Positions 43,937-54,400 of a stretch of 64,000 nucleotides of DNA are shown here, piece by piece. A program made the translations under genes and the position numbers. The stretch covers positions 1 to 64,000 of the forward strand of contig CAKPJC010000002.1 in NCBI GenBank assembly GCA_934162535.1, given 5' to 3'. Source of the stretch: an uncultured Clostridia bacterium. Lineage in GTDB: Bacteria; Bacillota; Clostridia; TANB77; CAG-508. The notes under the pieces were generated by a model. It made no database searches, was not told the origin of the DNA, and saw nothing but the letters and a program-made list of their open reading frames with translations. Each line of letters starts with the position of its first letter. The stretch's first letter is position 1.

Positions 43937-44710
43937 TTACAATTCCTCTGCAAATCTTCTTTCCAATTTTCTAAATATCATATATCCCACTATGCATAGT
44001 GTAATTCCCATTACTAAGCATATTACTAATCCTTTTGGATCTGGTGGCATTTTGTTATAAAATATATTTCTATATGCTTCTATAAGATATGACATTGGAT
44101 TTATTTTTACTATCCATTGTAGCTCAGCTGGTACTGCTGATGAAGCATATACAATTGGTGTTGCGTAAAATAGTAATTGTATAAGTATTCCTAATAGATG
44201 TAGTAAATCTCTAAAATACACACTAAAACTTGATACTATAAATGCAAATCCAATTGAAACTATGTATTGAATTGCAACTATTACAAAGTACCATAATATA
44301 TTAAATGATAACCCTATTCCTCCAAATATTGTGAATCCTAAAATAATTATTGTTGATATTAGGAAGTTTACTCCTTCGCTTGTAACTACTGAAATTGGTA
44401 GTATTTCCCTTGGGAAATATACCTTTTTTATTATATTTCCATTATCTATTATTGATGCTGCTCCTCTTAATATTACAGCAGAAAAATATTGCCATGGTAT
44501 TAATCCACAACATAAGTATACAGTATAGTTAGGTATCTCACTTTTTAATATTATTTGAAATACAAATGCATATACTGCTATTTGTAAAAGGGGATTTATA
44601 AAAGACCATAATATCCCTAAAAATGATTTTTTATATTTTCCTCCTATATCTTTTTTTATATTTGTTTTTAATAACTCTCTATAATTATATAAATCTTTAA
44701 ATATAGTCAT
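43937..44710 (-). CDS. ABC-2 type polysaccharide exporter permease (Wzm/TagG-like)
   Basis: Six hydrophobic helices over 257 residues. The N-terminal amphipathic KTNIKKDIGGKYKKSFLGILWSFINPLLQIAVYAFVFQIIL is diagnostic of Wzm/TagG/RfbA-type permeases, followed by YLCCGLIPWQYFSAVI and FYATPIVY, and INPMSYLIEAYRNIF at the last outer loop. It exports a cytoplasmically finished polyprenol-linked polymer. It is paired with the ATPase 16 bases upstream. Confidence 0.93.
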   Translation of the reverse strand: MTIFKDLYNYRELLKTNIKKDIGGKYKKSFLGILWSFINPLLQIAVYAFVFQIILKSEIPNYTVYLCCGLIPWQYFSAVILRGAASIIDNGNIIKKVYFPREILPISVVTSEGVNFLISTIIILGFTIFGGIGLSFNILWYFVIVAIQYIVSIGFAFIVSSFSVYFRDLLHLLGILIQLLFYATPIVYASSAVPAELQWIVKINPMSYLIEAYRNIFYNKMPPDPKGLVICLVMGITLCIVGYMIFRKLERRFAEEL

Positions 44711-44725
44711 GATATATATTCCTCT

Positions 44726-45469
44726 CTATCTAGTCTCTTTTAAATATTCTTCTATTACTTCTTCTGAATTTCCATCCATTCTTATTTCTCCATTGCTTAG
44801 CCATACTGATCTATCGCAAAAGTCTTTTACAGTTCCTAAGCTGTGTGTTACAAATACCATTGTTTTGCCTTCATCTTTTAGTTCTTTCATTTTTGCTATA
44901 CATTTATCCTGAAAGTGTTGATCCCCAACTGCCAACACCTCATCTACTAGTAGTATGTCGGCTTCTACATTTATTGCTACAGCAAATGCAAGCCTCATAT
45001 ACATACCTGATGAATATGTTCTAACAGGATTGTCTATATAAGCTCCTAATTCTGAAAATTCGATTATCTTATCTATTCTATTATCTATTTGTTCTTTTGT
45101 TAGTCCAAATATTGATGCATTAAAATATATGTTTTCTCTTCCTGTAAAGTCTGGATGAAAACCAGCTCCTAATTCCAGTAATGATGTAAGTTTACCATTT
45201 ACTGTTATTTTCCCTTTGTTAGGATATATAATTTTAGTCATAAGTTTTAAAAGTGTAGATTTTCCACTTCCATTTACTCCTATTAGTCCAACAGCTTCTC
45301 CGTTTTTTATTGTTAAACTAACATTTTTTAAAACTTCTCTTTTTTCTTTTTTATTTCTGTTCCAGAATAATATTTTTTCTTTTAAACTATTGGCTTTATC
45401 CATATATATGTTAAATGATTTATACACATTTTCTACTATTATTCTATCTTCTCTTTTATCTTCTTGCAT
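44726..45469 (-). CDS. ABC-type polysaccharide exporter ATPase (Wzt/TagH-like)
   Basis: The nucleotide-binding domain has Walker A GVNGSGKST, the Q-loop region, signature TYSSGMYMRLAFA, Walker B ILLVDEVLAVGD and the H-loop FVTHS. The N-terminal VENVYKSFNIYMDKANSLKEKILFW with the insert before the beta strand is typical of Wzt/TagH. The chain stops at 247 residues, right after the ATPase domain; the C-terminal carbohydrate-binding domain of Wzt proteins that recognise a polymer end modification is absent. It starts the second glycan operon, behind its own promoter. Confidence 0.94.
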   Translation of the reverse strand: MQEDKREDRIIVENVYKSFNIYMDKANSLKEKILFWNRNKKEKREVLKNVSLTIKNGEAVGLIGVNGSGKSTLLKLMTKIIYPNKGKITVNGKLTSLLELGAGFHPDFTGRENIYFNASIFGLTKEQIDNRIDKIIEFSELGAYIDNPVRTYSSGMYMRLAFAVAINVEADILLVDEVLAVGDQHFQDKCIAKMKELKDEGKTMVFVTHSLGTVKDFCDRSVWLSNGEIRMDGNSEEVIEEYLKETR

Positions 45470-45500
45470 CTTTTTACACCTTTCCTTATTAATATTTTAT

Positions 45501-45529
45501 ATAATACACTAAATTATCTATTAAGTCAA
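45501..45529 (-). promoter_or_regulatory. Promoter of the wzt-to-rfbB operon
   Basis: TTGACT (45524-45529) and TATTAT (45501-45506) have a 17-base spacer on the minus strand, about 32 bases before the wzt start and just beyond the terminator of the preceding unit. Confidence 0.7.
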
Positions 45530-45560
45530 ATATTTTTATATTTTTTTTATTTATTTTTTA

Positions 45561-45595
45561 AGAAAAAAGAGCCCCTATTTTCTAGGATGCTCTTT
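45561..45595 (-). terminator. Terminator of the first glycan operon, overlapping the cadherin-like gene end
   Basis: AAAGAGC and CCTA pair with TAGG and CTCTTT around GAAAA, followed by TTTTTTC on the minus strand. The final codons and TAG stop of the cadherin-like gene lie within the stem. Confidence 0.75.
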
Positions 45596-46432
45596 CTTTG
45601 TTATAATTGCAAAAAATATTATTAAAATGATTGCTCCACCTATATATATATACATCTTTTTATTTGTCTTCTCTTCTTGTCTTTCTACATTTATTACATA
45701 TGTCGTAGTTTTAGCTTCATCATTATTGCTCTTAACCTTTATAATTATTTTGTTTTTTCCAACTTGTAATTCTTCTGTTCCTTGTGTTTCTATATAATTA
45801 TTGTCATCTGTTTTACTTTCTATATATAGACTTGTTATTTCATTTTTTACATCCACATTATATTCATATTTATCAGAAGCAAATGAAGGTTTTATTTTTT
45901 CAAGTTCTTTTTCTCCTGTTTTAATATTTATACCATATATCTGTAATTCAGTTAATTTTAGTTCAGATTGCTTAAATGGTAGTTCAATATTTAGATTATA
46001 AATCTGAACATTTCCATTTTCAGCTGTAACAACAATTCGTAATTCATTAATTCCATCTTCAAGCTCAACTTCCCCTGCACCTTCTACTTTAGCCTTTTCG
46101 TCTTCAGGTTCAGCAATTATCTTTATTTTCTTATTATTGTTATCATTTAATTTTACATTATAATCAACGTATTGTCTATTAAACTGTGGTTCAAGTTGTG
46201 CATTTTCAATTTTTAATGTTTTTAGAAAATTGTTACTTGATTCTCCTTTATATTCATATATTTCTTCGCTCTTTTTGCTTTTTTCTTCATCTGCTTCCTC
46301 ATCAGAATAATCTGCTCGTCCTTTATTATCTGGTGGGTATTCTAAATCATAAAATTCAGCATATGAAAATGTAGGTAATAAAAAAGTTCCAATTATCATC
46401 ATTACTATTATTAATTTTCTTATTTTCTTCAT
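45575..46432 (-). CDS. Exported protein with two cadherin-like beta-sandwich domains
   Basis: A signal peptide (MKKIRKLIIVMMIIGTFLLPTFSYA) is followed by a Glu/Lys-rich stretch (about 33-62). Then come two beta-sandwich domains: FLKTLKIENAQLEPQFNRQYVDYNVKL... to ...IYNLNIELP, and LKLTELQIYGINIKTGEKELEKIKPSFASDKYEYNVDV... to ...TYVINVERQ. These fit the cadherin-like family (PF12733), seen in clostridial surface proteins. A transmembrane helix (about 261-277) and a basic tail anchor it. It follows the glucosaminidase gene by 12 bases and ends the operon. Confidence 0.82.
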   Translation of the reverse strand: MKKIRKLIIVMMIIGTFLLPTFSYAEFYDLEYPPDNKGRADYSDEEADEEKSKKSEEIYEYKGESSNNFLKTLKIENAQLEPQFNRQYVDYNVKLNDNNNKKIKIIAEPEDEKAKVEGAGEVELEDGINELRIVVTAENGNVQIYNLNIELPFKQSELKLTELQIYGINIKTGEKELEKIKPSFASDKYEYNVDVKNEITSLYIESKTDDNNYIETQGTEELQVGKNKIIIKVKSNNDEAKTTTYVINVERQEEKTNKKMYIYIGGAIILIIFFAIITKKEHPRK

Positions 46433-46444
46433 ATAAATTTCCTC

Positions 46445-49400
46445 TTATTTTAGGTATTCTGACGAGATAAATGCTTGTGTTCCATCATTTAATGCTACTC
46501 TATCCCAACTAATACCCCCTATATAATATTTTCCAGTATTTATGCTTGTTACTTCTGTTCCACTTGGTACAGATCTTATTATATCCAAGTTTGTGCTTGG
46601 TCCTATTCTTGCATTTACTCCCATTCCACTTTCCGTTCTTACTGTCTTTTTAATATTGCAATTAGTTCTATCTGAGATAAATTCCAAATAATCTCCAGAA
46701 ACATATCCTATTGTTCCACTATCTGTTACTACTTGTTGCCAATTTCCATTTAATGCTCTTTTTACTGACAATAGCTCTGTTCCATTTGATAATTTTTCTA
46801 AAACTGATGACCTCGTATTTGGTTCAGCTCTAACTTTTAGATGTGATGATACATCTATAACTCTTACATCCATTGGTCCTGAATTCAATTTAACATCTGG
46901 TTGTGATGATGACGTTCCTGATGGTTTTGCAATAGGTTCAGTTGGCATATTCTCATATACAGGAATAATAAATGTGAATTTAGAATTTGCTTTTCCTGTT
47001 CCTATATAACAACTTGCCAAAGTCCTTGCTTCACTATATGCTGCTGAGACATTTTGCATATATTCATGTGAAAATAATGATGTTCCATTTCTTGTATCTA
47101 TATCAAATTTGTTTTGATATAACGTGTTTTGATAATTTTCTAACCATCTTGATTTTAAAAAGTCTATTCCACCTATTATTGCTTTTTCCATTGAATCCCA
47201 TCCATATGTTTTTGCAGTTGCTAACGCTGTGTCATAGTCTTTTCCAAGTCTAGCACCAATGTTAAATGGATTATAATATGTTTTACCATCTCCACCGTTC
47301 ATTCCGGTTCCTATTGTTGTTCCTTTTCTGCCTTGTTCTTGGAATAATCTTGCTATTACATAATATGGATTTACATTTTGTTTATAACATGCATTATTTA
47401 TATCATAAGAATAGTTTGCCAAAAATGTTCCTTTAACTTGCTTTTGTATTCCTTCTAGTGTTACACTCTCAGACACATATCCATTCAAATCCAAAAATTG
47501 AAATATATCTACTTCATTTAAAAAATTTCTTGCATCCATAAAATATGCAATTCCATTATATGATGCTGAATACCATACCCCTGAACTGTATGGATTATTT
47601 GCTATCCAATCTCCTCTATAAGATCTTGTATCTACAAGACAATTTGTTTTTGTAGAATATTCTCCATCTACCACATAATTAAAGTCTAGCCCAGTATATA
47701 ATATTTCAAAGTTCCAATCAGGATGTGCTGTTTTCAAAGTGTCTAATTTTTGTTTTATTCCTGGATATTTGCTTTCATTAATATATATTCCAGCACTTTC
47801 TATTCTAAATAATTGGTTACTATATAAATAAACATTATCTAATTTTAAATCTGTTCCATTTGTTGCTTTAGTATCAGGTATATTTATACATTGTCCTGTT
47901 GTTTTTGATACTATACTATAATATTGTCCATCTACATATTTTAGAATCCATTTTTGATTATCATTTGAATAATCAGTATCATACTGTTTTACACTTGTTC
48001 CATCTGCCTGTACAGCTTTATCTGAATTTATATTTATTATAAAATAATATCCATCTTTATAGACAAAATTAAATTGTTGTTGTGAACCATTAACATATTT
48101 CCATATTTGTACAATTCCACCATTTTCTTTGCTTCCAGCTTCTATGTCAAATCCAACTGTTGTATCTAATTTAGTCAAAATTTTATATAACCCTTCATCT
48201 ATCCATCTTATGCTTTTATCTTCTTGTCTTATAAGACTAAATGTTTGTGCCGGTGTTCCGTTTTTTGTGTATATTTGTACATTTCCTCCAACATTTGTAT
48301 TACCATTTTGTATGTCTAAGCTTAGACCACTTTTCTTTGATATAATGCTATATGTGTCATTTTCTATATTATGTCTTATTATCCACTTTTGGGCATCTGT
48401 TCCATTGTATTTATATTGCCATACATTTGTGCCTATTTCTGTTCCTCCATTTTGTACATCTAATACATTTCCTGAGTTTATTGACCTTATTATATAATAT
48501 CCTTTTCCGTCTGGTATAATGTTAAATTCGTTTCTTATTGTGTCTGATGTATTTCCTAATTGTATATTTGCTCCCATTTCTCTTGACTCGTCTTTTACAT
48601 CAAATGATACATTTTTATTTGATGATACTACTATTTTATATGTTCCTTCTTCAACATATTCTTCTGCATTTGTTATTGAAACTCCTACTATGTTGAACTT
48701 TTGCTTTGCTGTTTCTGTTTTACTTCTTATTTCTATATTTCCATTGTTCTCAGTTAAATATAAATTACTCTTTTTGTTTATAAAGCTATAACTTCCATCG
48801 CTATTTTTTTCTATTTTCCATCTTTGTGCATCAGTATAATTCCCTGTATATTGCCATATATTTGTTCCTTCTGTTATTCCTCCACTTTGGGCATCTAATA
48901 CTTTTTCTGAATCCATTCCTTCTATTGTATAATATCCATCATCTTTGTTATATTTTAGCTTGAATTTTTTATGGAAATTATCTACTTCTGTCCAATTTTC
49001 TGTTTTTATATTTGCTTCGTTTTCTCTTGATGCTCCATTTACTGCTATTACATTATTTGTATTTTTTACTGTTTCTATCTTATATATTCCATCTTCTATT
49101 GTTTTTGGTGCTATATTTTCTAGTGATATTATTTTAAACTTTTGCTCTGGTATATTTTTTCCTGTATTTATTTGAATATTACTATTTTCATCACTTAAAT
49201 ATAATCCACTTTTTTTATTTATGAAACTATAACTTCCATCTTTATTTTTTTGTATTTCCCACTTTTGGGCATCTGTTCCATTTTGGTTGTATTGCCATAT
49301 ATTTGTACCATCTTTTGTTCCTCCATTTTGTGCATCTAATGCTTTTCCTGAGTTTGTTGATTCTATTGTATAGAATCCACTTGTTTTGTCATATGTTAAT

Positions 49401-50725
49401 CTAAATTTATTTTTTTCATTATTTCTGTTTACCCATTCTCCTAATCGTACATTTGCTCCTAATTCATTTGAACCATTTTCTATTTCTATTGCCATATGGA
49501 TTTTACTATTATCAAACATTGATATTCTGTATATTCCATTTTCAATATACTGTTCTGGCTTTTCTTTTACTTTTTCTAATTCAAATTTTTGTCTATTCTT
49601 TCCTGTTTTCTCATATATTTGTACTGTTTCTCCTTCTGATGTCTTTTCTCCAAGATCTAAGTATAGCTCGCTTTTCTTGTTCATAAAACTATAACTTCCA
49701 TCGCTGTTCTTTTCTATCTTCCATCTTTGTGCATCTGTATAATTTCCTGTATATTGCCATATTTTTGTCCCATTTGTCATTCCACCATTTTGTGCATCTA
49801 GTACTTTTTCTGTACTTACTGATTTTATTGTGTAATATCCATCATCTTCATTATATGTTATTTTGAATTTTCTTTGTGTATTACTTATTTCTTCTGTCCA
49901 TTTTCCTGTCTCTATCATTATTCCATTTTCTTTTGTTGTTTCTCTTGTTTGTAGTACTATATTATTATTTTCTTTTGTTGAAATTTTGTATACTCCATCT
50001 TCTATTGTTCTTTCTTCTTTATTATCCAAACATATTAGTTTGAATTTTTGCTCATTTTTATTTTCATCTTTATTTAATTGTATGTTTCCATTTTCTACAC
50101 TTATATATAATCCACTCTTTTTAGATGAAATGCTATAGCTTCCATCTTCATTTTTTTGTAGTTTCCATTTTTGAGCATCTGTTCCATTGTATTTATATTG
50201 CCATACATTTGTCCCTTCTGTTGTTCCTCCATTTTGTGAGTCTAATACTTTTCCTGAATTTGCTGATTTTATTATATAACTTTCATCTGTTTTATCATAT
50301 TCTATTATAAATTTGTTTTTTTCATTATTTTTATTTACCCATTCTCCTATTTGTACATTTGCTCCTAGTTCTTTTGACCCGTTTTCTACTTCCATTGCCA
50401 TATGGCAATTTTTATTTTCAAACATTGATATTCTATATGTTCCATCTTTTATTAATTGATTAGTTTCAACCACATTTTCTTCGTCATTACTATTATTTTC
50501 TTCAATCGCATTTTTCGTGTTTTCTTCTTCATCTGTTTTTACTTCAGTATTATTTAATTCTTGATTATTATTTTCAGATTTCTTCGAGTTTTCAACTTTT
50601 TCTTCTTCAATATTAATCTTATCCTCATTTTCGTCGTTTGCATAGCTAACTATTCCAATTCCTGATAATGCTACATTTCCTAAAAATACCATTAGGATTA
50701 ATAATACTTCTATTTTTTTCTTCAT
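46445..50725 (-). CDS. Secreted six-ricin-repeat N-acetylglucosaminidase with two SH3 domains
   Basis: The 1426-residue protein has a signal peptide (about 1-29) and an acidic Glu/Asn linker (31-92). Six ricin-type (beta-trefoil) repeats of about 149 residues follow, starting near 94, 243, 392, 541, 690 and 838, each with a GxYRI/GxYKI start and QxW repeats such as QNGGTTEGTNVWQY and DAQKWKL. Next (about 985-1275) is a glucosaminidase domain related to LytG/LytB-type enzymes, with the probable catalytic Glu in ARLFQEQG, and then YYNPFNIGARLG. Two SH3b domains (VRVIDVSSHLKVRAEPNTRSSVL and VNARIGPSTNLDII) end it. It cuts or remodels peptidoglycan and binds wall sugar. Repeats 1-5 are almost identical to those of the carboxypeptidase at 51.5-55.0 kb. 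Confidence 0.92.
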   Translation of the reverse strand: MKKKIEVLLILMVFLGNVALSGIGIVSYANDENEDKINIEEEKVENSKKSENNNQELNNTEVKTDEEENTKNAIEENNSNDEENVVETNQLIKDGTYRISMFENKNCHMAMEVENGSKELGANVQIGEWVNKNNEKNKFIIEYDKTDESYIIKSANSGKVLDSQNGGTTEGTNVWQYKYNGTDAQKWKLQKNEDGSYSISSKKSGLYISVENGNIQLNKDENKNEQKFKLICLDNKEERTIEDGVYKISTKENNNIVLQTRETTKENGIMIETGKWTEEISNTQRKFKITYNEDDGYYTIKSVSTEKVLDAQNGGMTNGTKIWQYTGNYTDAQRWKIEKNSDGSYSFMNKKSELYLDLGEKTSEGETVQIYEKTGKNRQKFELEKVKEKPEQYIENGIYRISMFDNSKIHMAIEIENGSNELGANVRLGEWVNRNNEKNKFRLTYDKTSGFYTIESTNSGKALDAQNGGTKDGTNIWQYNQNGTDAQKWEIQKNKDGSYSFINKKSGLYLSDENSNIQINTGKNIPEQKFKIISLENIAPKTIEDGIYKIETVKNTNNVIAVNGASRENEANIKTENWTEVDNFHKKFKLKYNKDDGYYTIEGMDSEKVLDAQSGGITEGTNIWQYTGNYTDAQRWKIEKNSDGSYSFINKKSNLYLTENNGNIEIRSKTETAKQKFNIVGVSITNAEEYVEEGTYKIVVSSNKNVSFDVKDESREMGANIQLGNTSDTIRNEFNIIPDGKGYYIIRSINSGNVLDVQNGGTEIGTNVWQYKYNGTDAQKWIIRHNIENDTYSIISKKSGLSLDIQNGNTNVGGNVQIYTKNGTPAQTFSLIRQEDKSIRWIDEGLYKILTKLDTTVGFDIEAGSKENGGIVQIWKYVNGSQQQFNFVYKDGYYFIININSDKAVQADGTSVKQYDTDYSNDNQKWILKYVDGQYYSIVSKTTGQCINIPDTKATNGTDLKLDNVYLYSNQLFRIESAGIYINESKYPGIKQKLDTLKTAHPDWNFEILYTGLDFNYVVDGEYSTKTNCLVDTRSYRGDWIANNPYSSGVWYSASYNGIAYFMDARNFLNEVDIFQFLDLNGYVSESVTLEGIQKQVKGTFLANYSYDINNACYKQNVNPYYVIARLFQEQGRKGTTIGTGMNGGDGKTYYNPFNIGARLGKDYDTALATAKTYGWDSMEKAIIGGIDFLKSRWLENYQNTLYQNKFDIDTRNGTSLFSHEYMQNVSAAYSEARTLASCYIGTGKANSKFTFIIPVYENMPTEPIAKPSGTSSSQPDVKLNSGPMDVRVIDVSSHLKVRAEPNTRSSVLEKLSNGTELLSVKRALNGNWQQVVTDSGTIGYVSGDYLEFISDRTNCNIKKTVRTESGMGVNARIGPSTNLDIIRSVPSGTEVTSINTGKYYIGGISWDRVALNDGTQAFISSEYLK
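48238..50444 (-). repeat. Direct repeat, copy A: about 2.2 kb of near-identical ricin-repeat DNA
   Basis: This segment of the glucosaminidase gene matches 52673-54879 at a constant offset of 4435 bases. I noticed only three base differences: 48251 against 52686, which is silent, and 50414-50415 against 54849-54850, which changes Asn to Ser. Similarity falls abruptly at both ends; the sixth ricin repeat and the signal region differ. Confidence 0.9.
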
Positions 50726-50747
50726 TGTCTTTCTCCCTTCTTTTGAA

Positions 50748-51446
50748 TTATATAATTACATTTTCAATGATTTCACTTATAATGTCCTTTTCATTTTGCT
50801 TATTTTTACTATTTGTTGTTATTATAAGTATAGTTTTATTTTCCATTTCAATATATTCGAGTGGTGTATATGGATCCATATCTTCAAATGGATATTCGAT
50901 AATTTCTCCTGTAACCTCGTCTATTGAATAAAATTTGTTATTTATGTCTACAACAAATAATTTGTTACTTGAAATTATTTGTTGTAGTTTTTTATCATTA
51001 TCATTTGCTTCTATTTGATTTTCTATAATCAAAAATCCATTATCATTAATTTTGTATTCTGATTTGGTAATTAGTTTTAACATTTCTAAAAATCTGTCTC
51101 TTGATTCCACATTCACCCATATTCCACTGCCTTTTGGTTCACTTTCCAATAGTTTGTCTATTTCTGAATATTCTGGTTTGTCATTTTTTATTATCCCAGC
51201 TAATGCAATTGAATATCTTATTTCAGGTTTTATTGTCAAGACTTTTCTTCCATCATATTCTTCCTGAATAGTATATATATGACTATTTCCTGTTATCCCT
51301 AACTGTTCTTTTAACTGTTCTACTTGCTCTTGTTGTTCACGTTCTTCTTTGTTGTTACTGTTTAAATTTTTATTTGCAAAAAATATCATAAATATAATAA
51401 TAATTAGTATAAGTATTACGAATAATATTTTTTTGTTCACTTCCAT
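50748..51446 (-). CDS. Membrane-anchored hypothetical protein between the two ricin-repeat genes
   Basis: An N-terminal anchor helix (ILFVILILIIIIFMIFFA, residues about 7-24) precedes a coiled stretch (NNKEEREQQEQVEQLKEQL) and about 180 extracellular residues. The latter has two YS-I/FYSIDE-like beta-rich regions (IKPEIRYSIALAGIIKNDKPEYSEIDKLLESEP and NKFYSIDEVTGEIIEYPFEDMD). I recognise no family or catalytic motif. It is 22 bases from one ricin gene and 9 bases from the other, so it likely works with them. Confidence 0.8.
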   Translation of the reverse strand: MEVNKKILFVILILIIIIFMIFFANKNLNSNNKEEREQQEQVEQLKEQLGITGNSHIYTIQEEYDGRKVLTIKPEIRYSIALAGIIKNDKPEYSEIDKLLESEPKGSGIWVNVESRDRFLEMLKLITKSEYKINDNGFLIIENQIEANDNDKKLQQIISSNKLFVVDINNKFYSIDEVTGEIIEYPFEDMDPYTPLEYIEMENKTILIITTNSKNKQNEKDIISEIIENVII

Positions 51447-51455
51447 TTTACCTTT

Positions 51456-54400
51456 CTACATATTTCTTAACATTTTTAGTGTTGCATTAATGTATTTTTC
51501 AGCAAACCCATCTCTTTCAACTTGAGCTGAATTTGAAACTTCTGGCATCTCTATTAATGCTGAACGTGCTGTTCTTCCTTTGCATCCTAAGTTAGCTCTT
51601 GCCCAATTAACTAAATATCCTGAACCATACGTATATATTTGTTTTGACATTCCAAATTCGTTTCTATAGTATTCTCCAATTTCAGAATCTCCTATTGCTT
51701 CATTTAGCCATCCATGTAAATCTATTAGTATTGTTTGTCCATTTGTTGCTTTTTTGTTTAATAAGAAATCTCTCAAAGCTGTTGATTCATAACTTTGGAA
51801 AGGTGCTGTTCCATTGTAATTTCTTGTTCTTGTTGTTGGAACATATCCTGTACTCCAACATCTATTTACGTCAATTCCTTTATTTTTTGGTGCGTCACTA
51901 TATAGCCCTGTTCTTCCTGGACCATTATTTGTGTATCCATGATATTCTCCATCTGGATTCACTGACGGAAAAATATATATTGTCCATTTTTCTGCTAAAC
52001 TTATATCTTGTATTTCTATTAATTTTTCTTTGAATTTTTCAGCAATTCTTGTTAATTCTTGTCCATCAAAATCCCATAAATCCTCAAATCCATGAACTGC
52101 AAATGTAGTAAATAGTACATTTGGCCCATCTCCTATTTTGTAAAATCTTAATAGGCTTCCTCTTGAATCTCCTATAACTTTTAATCCACTTTCGCCATAG
52201 TATCCTGTTTCAAGTTTTACTCTTTCTATTTCTTGTATTTTAAATATTTGATTATTATTTTTTGTGTATTCACTCATTCTCAAATCTACACCATTTGATG
52301 AATCATTATTAGGTATACATATACATTGGTTTGAGCTTTTTGCTATTATGCTAAAATAATCCCCATTAATGTATTCTAATTTCCATTTTTGGTTATCATT
52401 TGAATAATCAATGTCGTATTGTCTTATTTCATTTGATACTACTTGTAACGCTTTTCCTGAATTTTTATTTATTATAAAATAATATCCATCTTTATAAGCT
52501 AAACTGAATTGTTGTTGTGGACCTCTAACATATTTCCATATTTGTACAATACCACCATTTTCTTTGCTTCCAGCTTCTATATCAAATCCAATCTTTTCAT
52601 TTAGATTTGTTAAAAATTTATATTCATTATCTTCAATCCATCTTTCTGATTTTTTCTCTTGTTTTATGAAGCTAAATGTTTGTGCTGGTGTTCCGTTTTT
52701 TGTGTATATTTGTACATTTCCTCCAACATTTGTATTACCATTTTGTATGTCTAAGCTTAGACCACTTTTCTTTGATATAATGCTATATGTGTCATTTTCT
52801 ATATTATGTCTTATTATCCACTTTTGGGCATCTGTTCCATTGTATTTATATTGCCATACATTTGTGCCTATTTCTGTTCCTCCATTTTGTACATCTAATA
52901 CATTTCCTGAGTTTATTGACCTTATTATATAATATCCTTTTCCGTCTGGTATAATGTTAAATTCGTTTCTTATTGTGTCTGATGTATTTCCTAATTGTAT
53001 ATTTGCTCCCATTTCTCTTGACTCGTCTTTTACATCAAATGATACATTTTTATTTGATGATACTACTATTTTATATGTTCCTTCTTCAACATATTCTTCT
53101 GCATTTGTTATTGAAACTCCTACTATGTTGAACTTTTGCTTTGCTGTTTCTGTTTTACTTCTTATTTCTATATTTCCATTGTTCTCAGTTAAATATAAAT
53201 TACTCTTTTTGTTTATAAAGCTATAACTTCCATCGCTATTTTTTTCTATTTTCCATCTTTGTGCATCAGTATAATTCCCTGTATATTGCCATATATTTGT
53301 TCCTTCTGTTATTCCTCCACTTTGGGCATCTAATACTTTTTCTGAATCCATTCCTTCTATTGTATAATATCCATCATCTTTGTTATATTTTAGCTTGAAT
53401 TTTTTATGGAAATTATCTACTTCTGTCCAATTTTCTGTTTTTATATTTGCTTCGTTTTCTCTTGATGCTCCATTTACTGCTATTACATTATTTGTATTTT
53501 TTACTGTTTCTATCTTATATATTCCATCTTCTATTGTTTTTGGTGCTATATTTTCTAGTGATATTATTTTAAACTTTTGCTCTGGTATATTTTTTCCTGT
53601 ATTTATTTGAATATTACTATTTTCATCACTTAAATATAATCCACTTTTTTTATTTATGAAACTATAACTTCCATCTTTATTTTTTTGTATTTCCCACTTT
53701 TGGGCATCTGTTCCATTTTGGTTGTATTGCCATATATTTGTACCATCTTTTGTTCCTCCATTTTGTGCATCTAATGCTTTTCCTGAGTTTGTTGATTCTA
53801 TTGTATAGAATCCACTTGTTTTGTCATATGTTAATCTAAATTTATTTTTTTCATTATTTCTGTTTACCCATTCTCCTAATCGTACATTTGCTCCTAATTC
53901 ATTTGAACCATTTTCTATTTCTATTGCCATATGGATTTTACTATTATCAAACATTGATATTCTGTATATTCCATTTTCAATATACTGTTCTGGCTTTTCT
54001 TTTACTTTTTCTAATTCAAATTTTTGTCTATTCTTTCCTGTTTTCTCATATATTTGTACTGTTTCTCCTTCTGATGTCTTTTCTCCAAGATCTAAGTATA
54101 GCTCGCTTTTCTTGTTCATAAAACTATAACTTCCATCGCTGTTCTTTTCTATCTTCCATCTTTGTGCATCTGTATAATTTCCTGTATATTGCCATATTTT
54201 TGTCCCATTTGTCATTCCACCATTTTGTGCATCTAGTACTTTTTCTGTACTTACTGATTTTATTGTGTAATATCCATCATCTTCATTATATGTTATTTTG
54301 AATTTTCTTTGTGTATTACTTATTTCTTCTGTCCATTTTCCTGTCTCTATCATTATTCCATTTTCTTTTGTTGTTTCTCTTGTTTGTAGTACTATATTAT

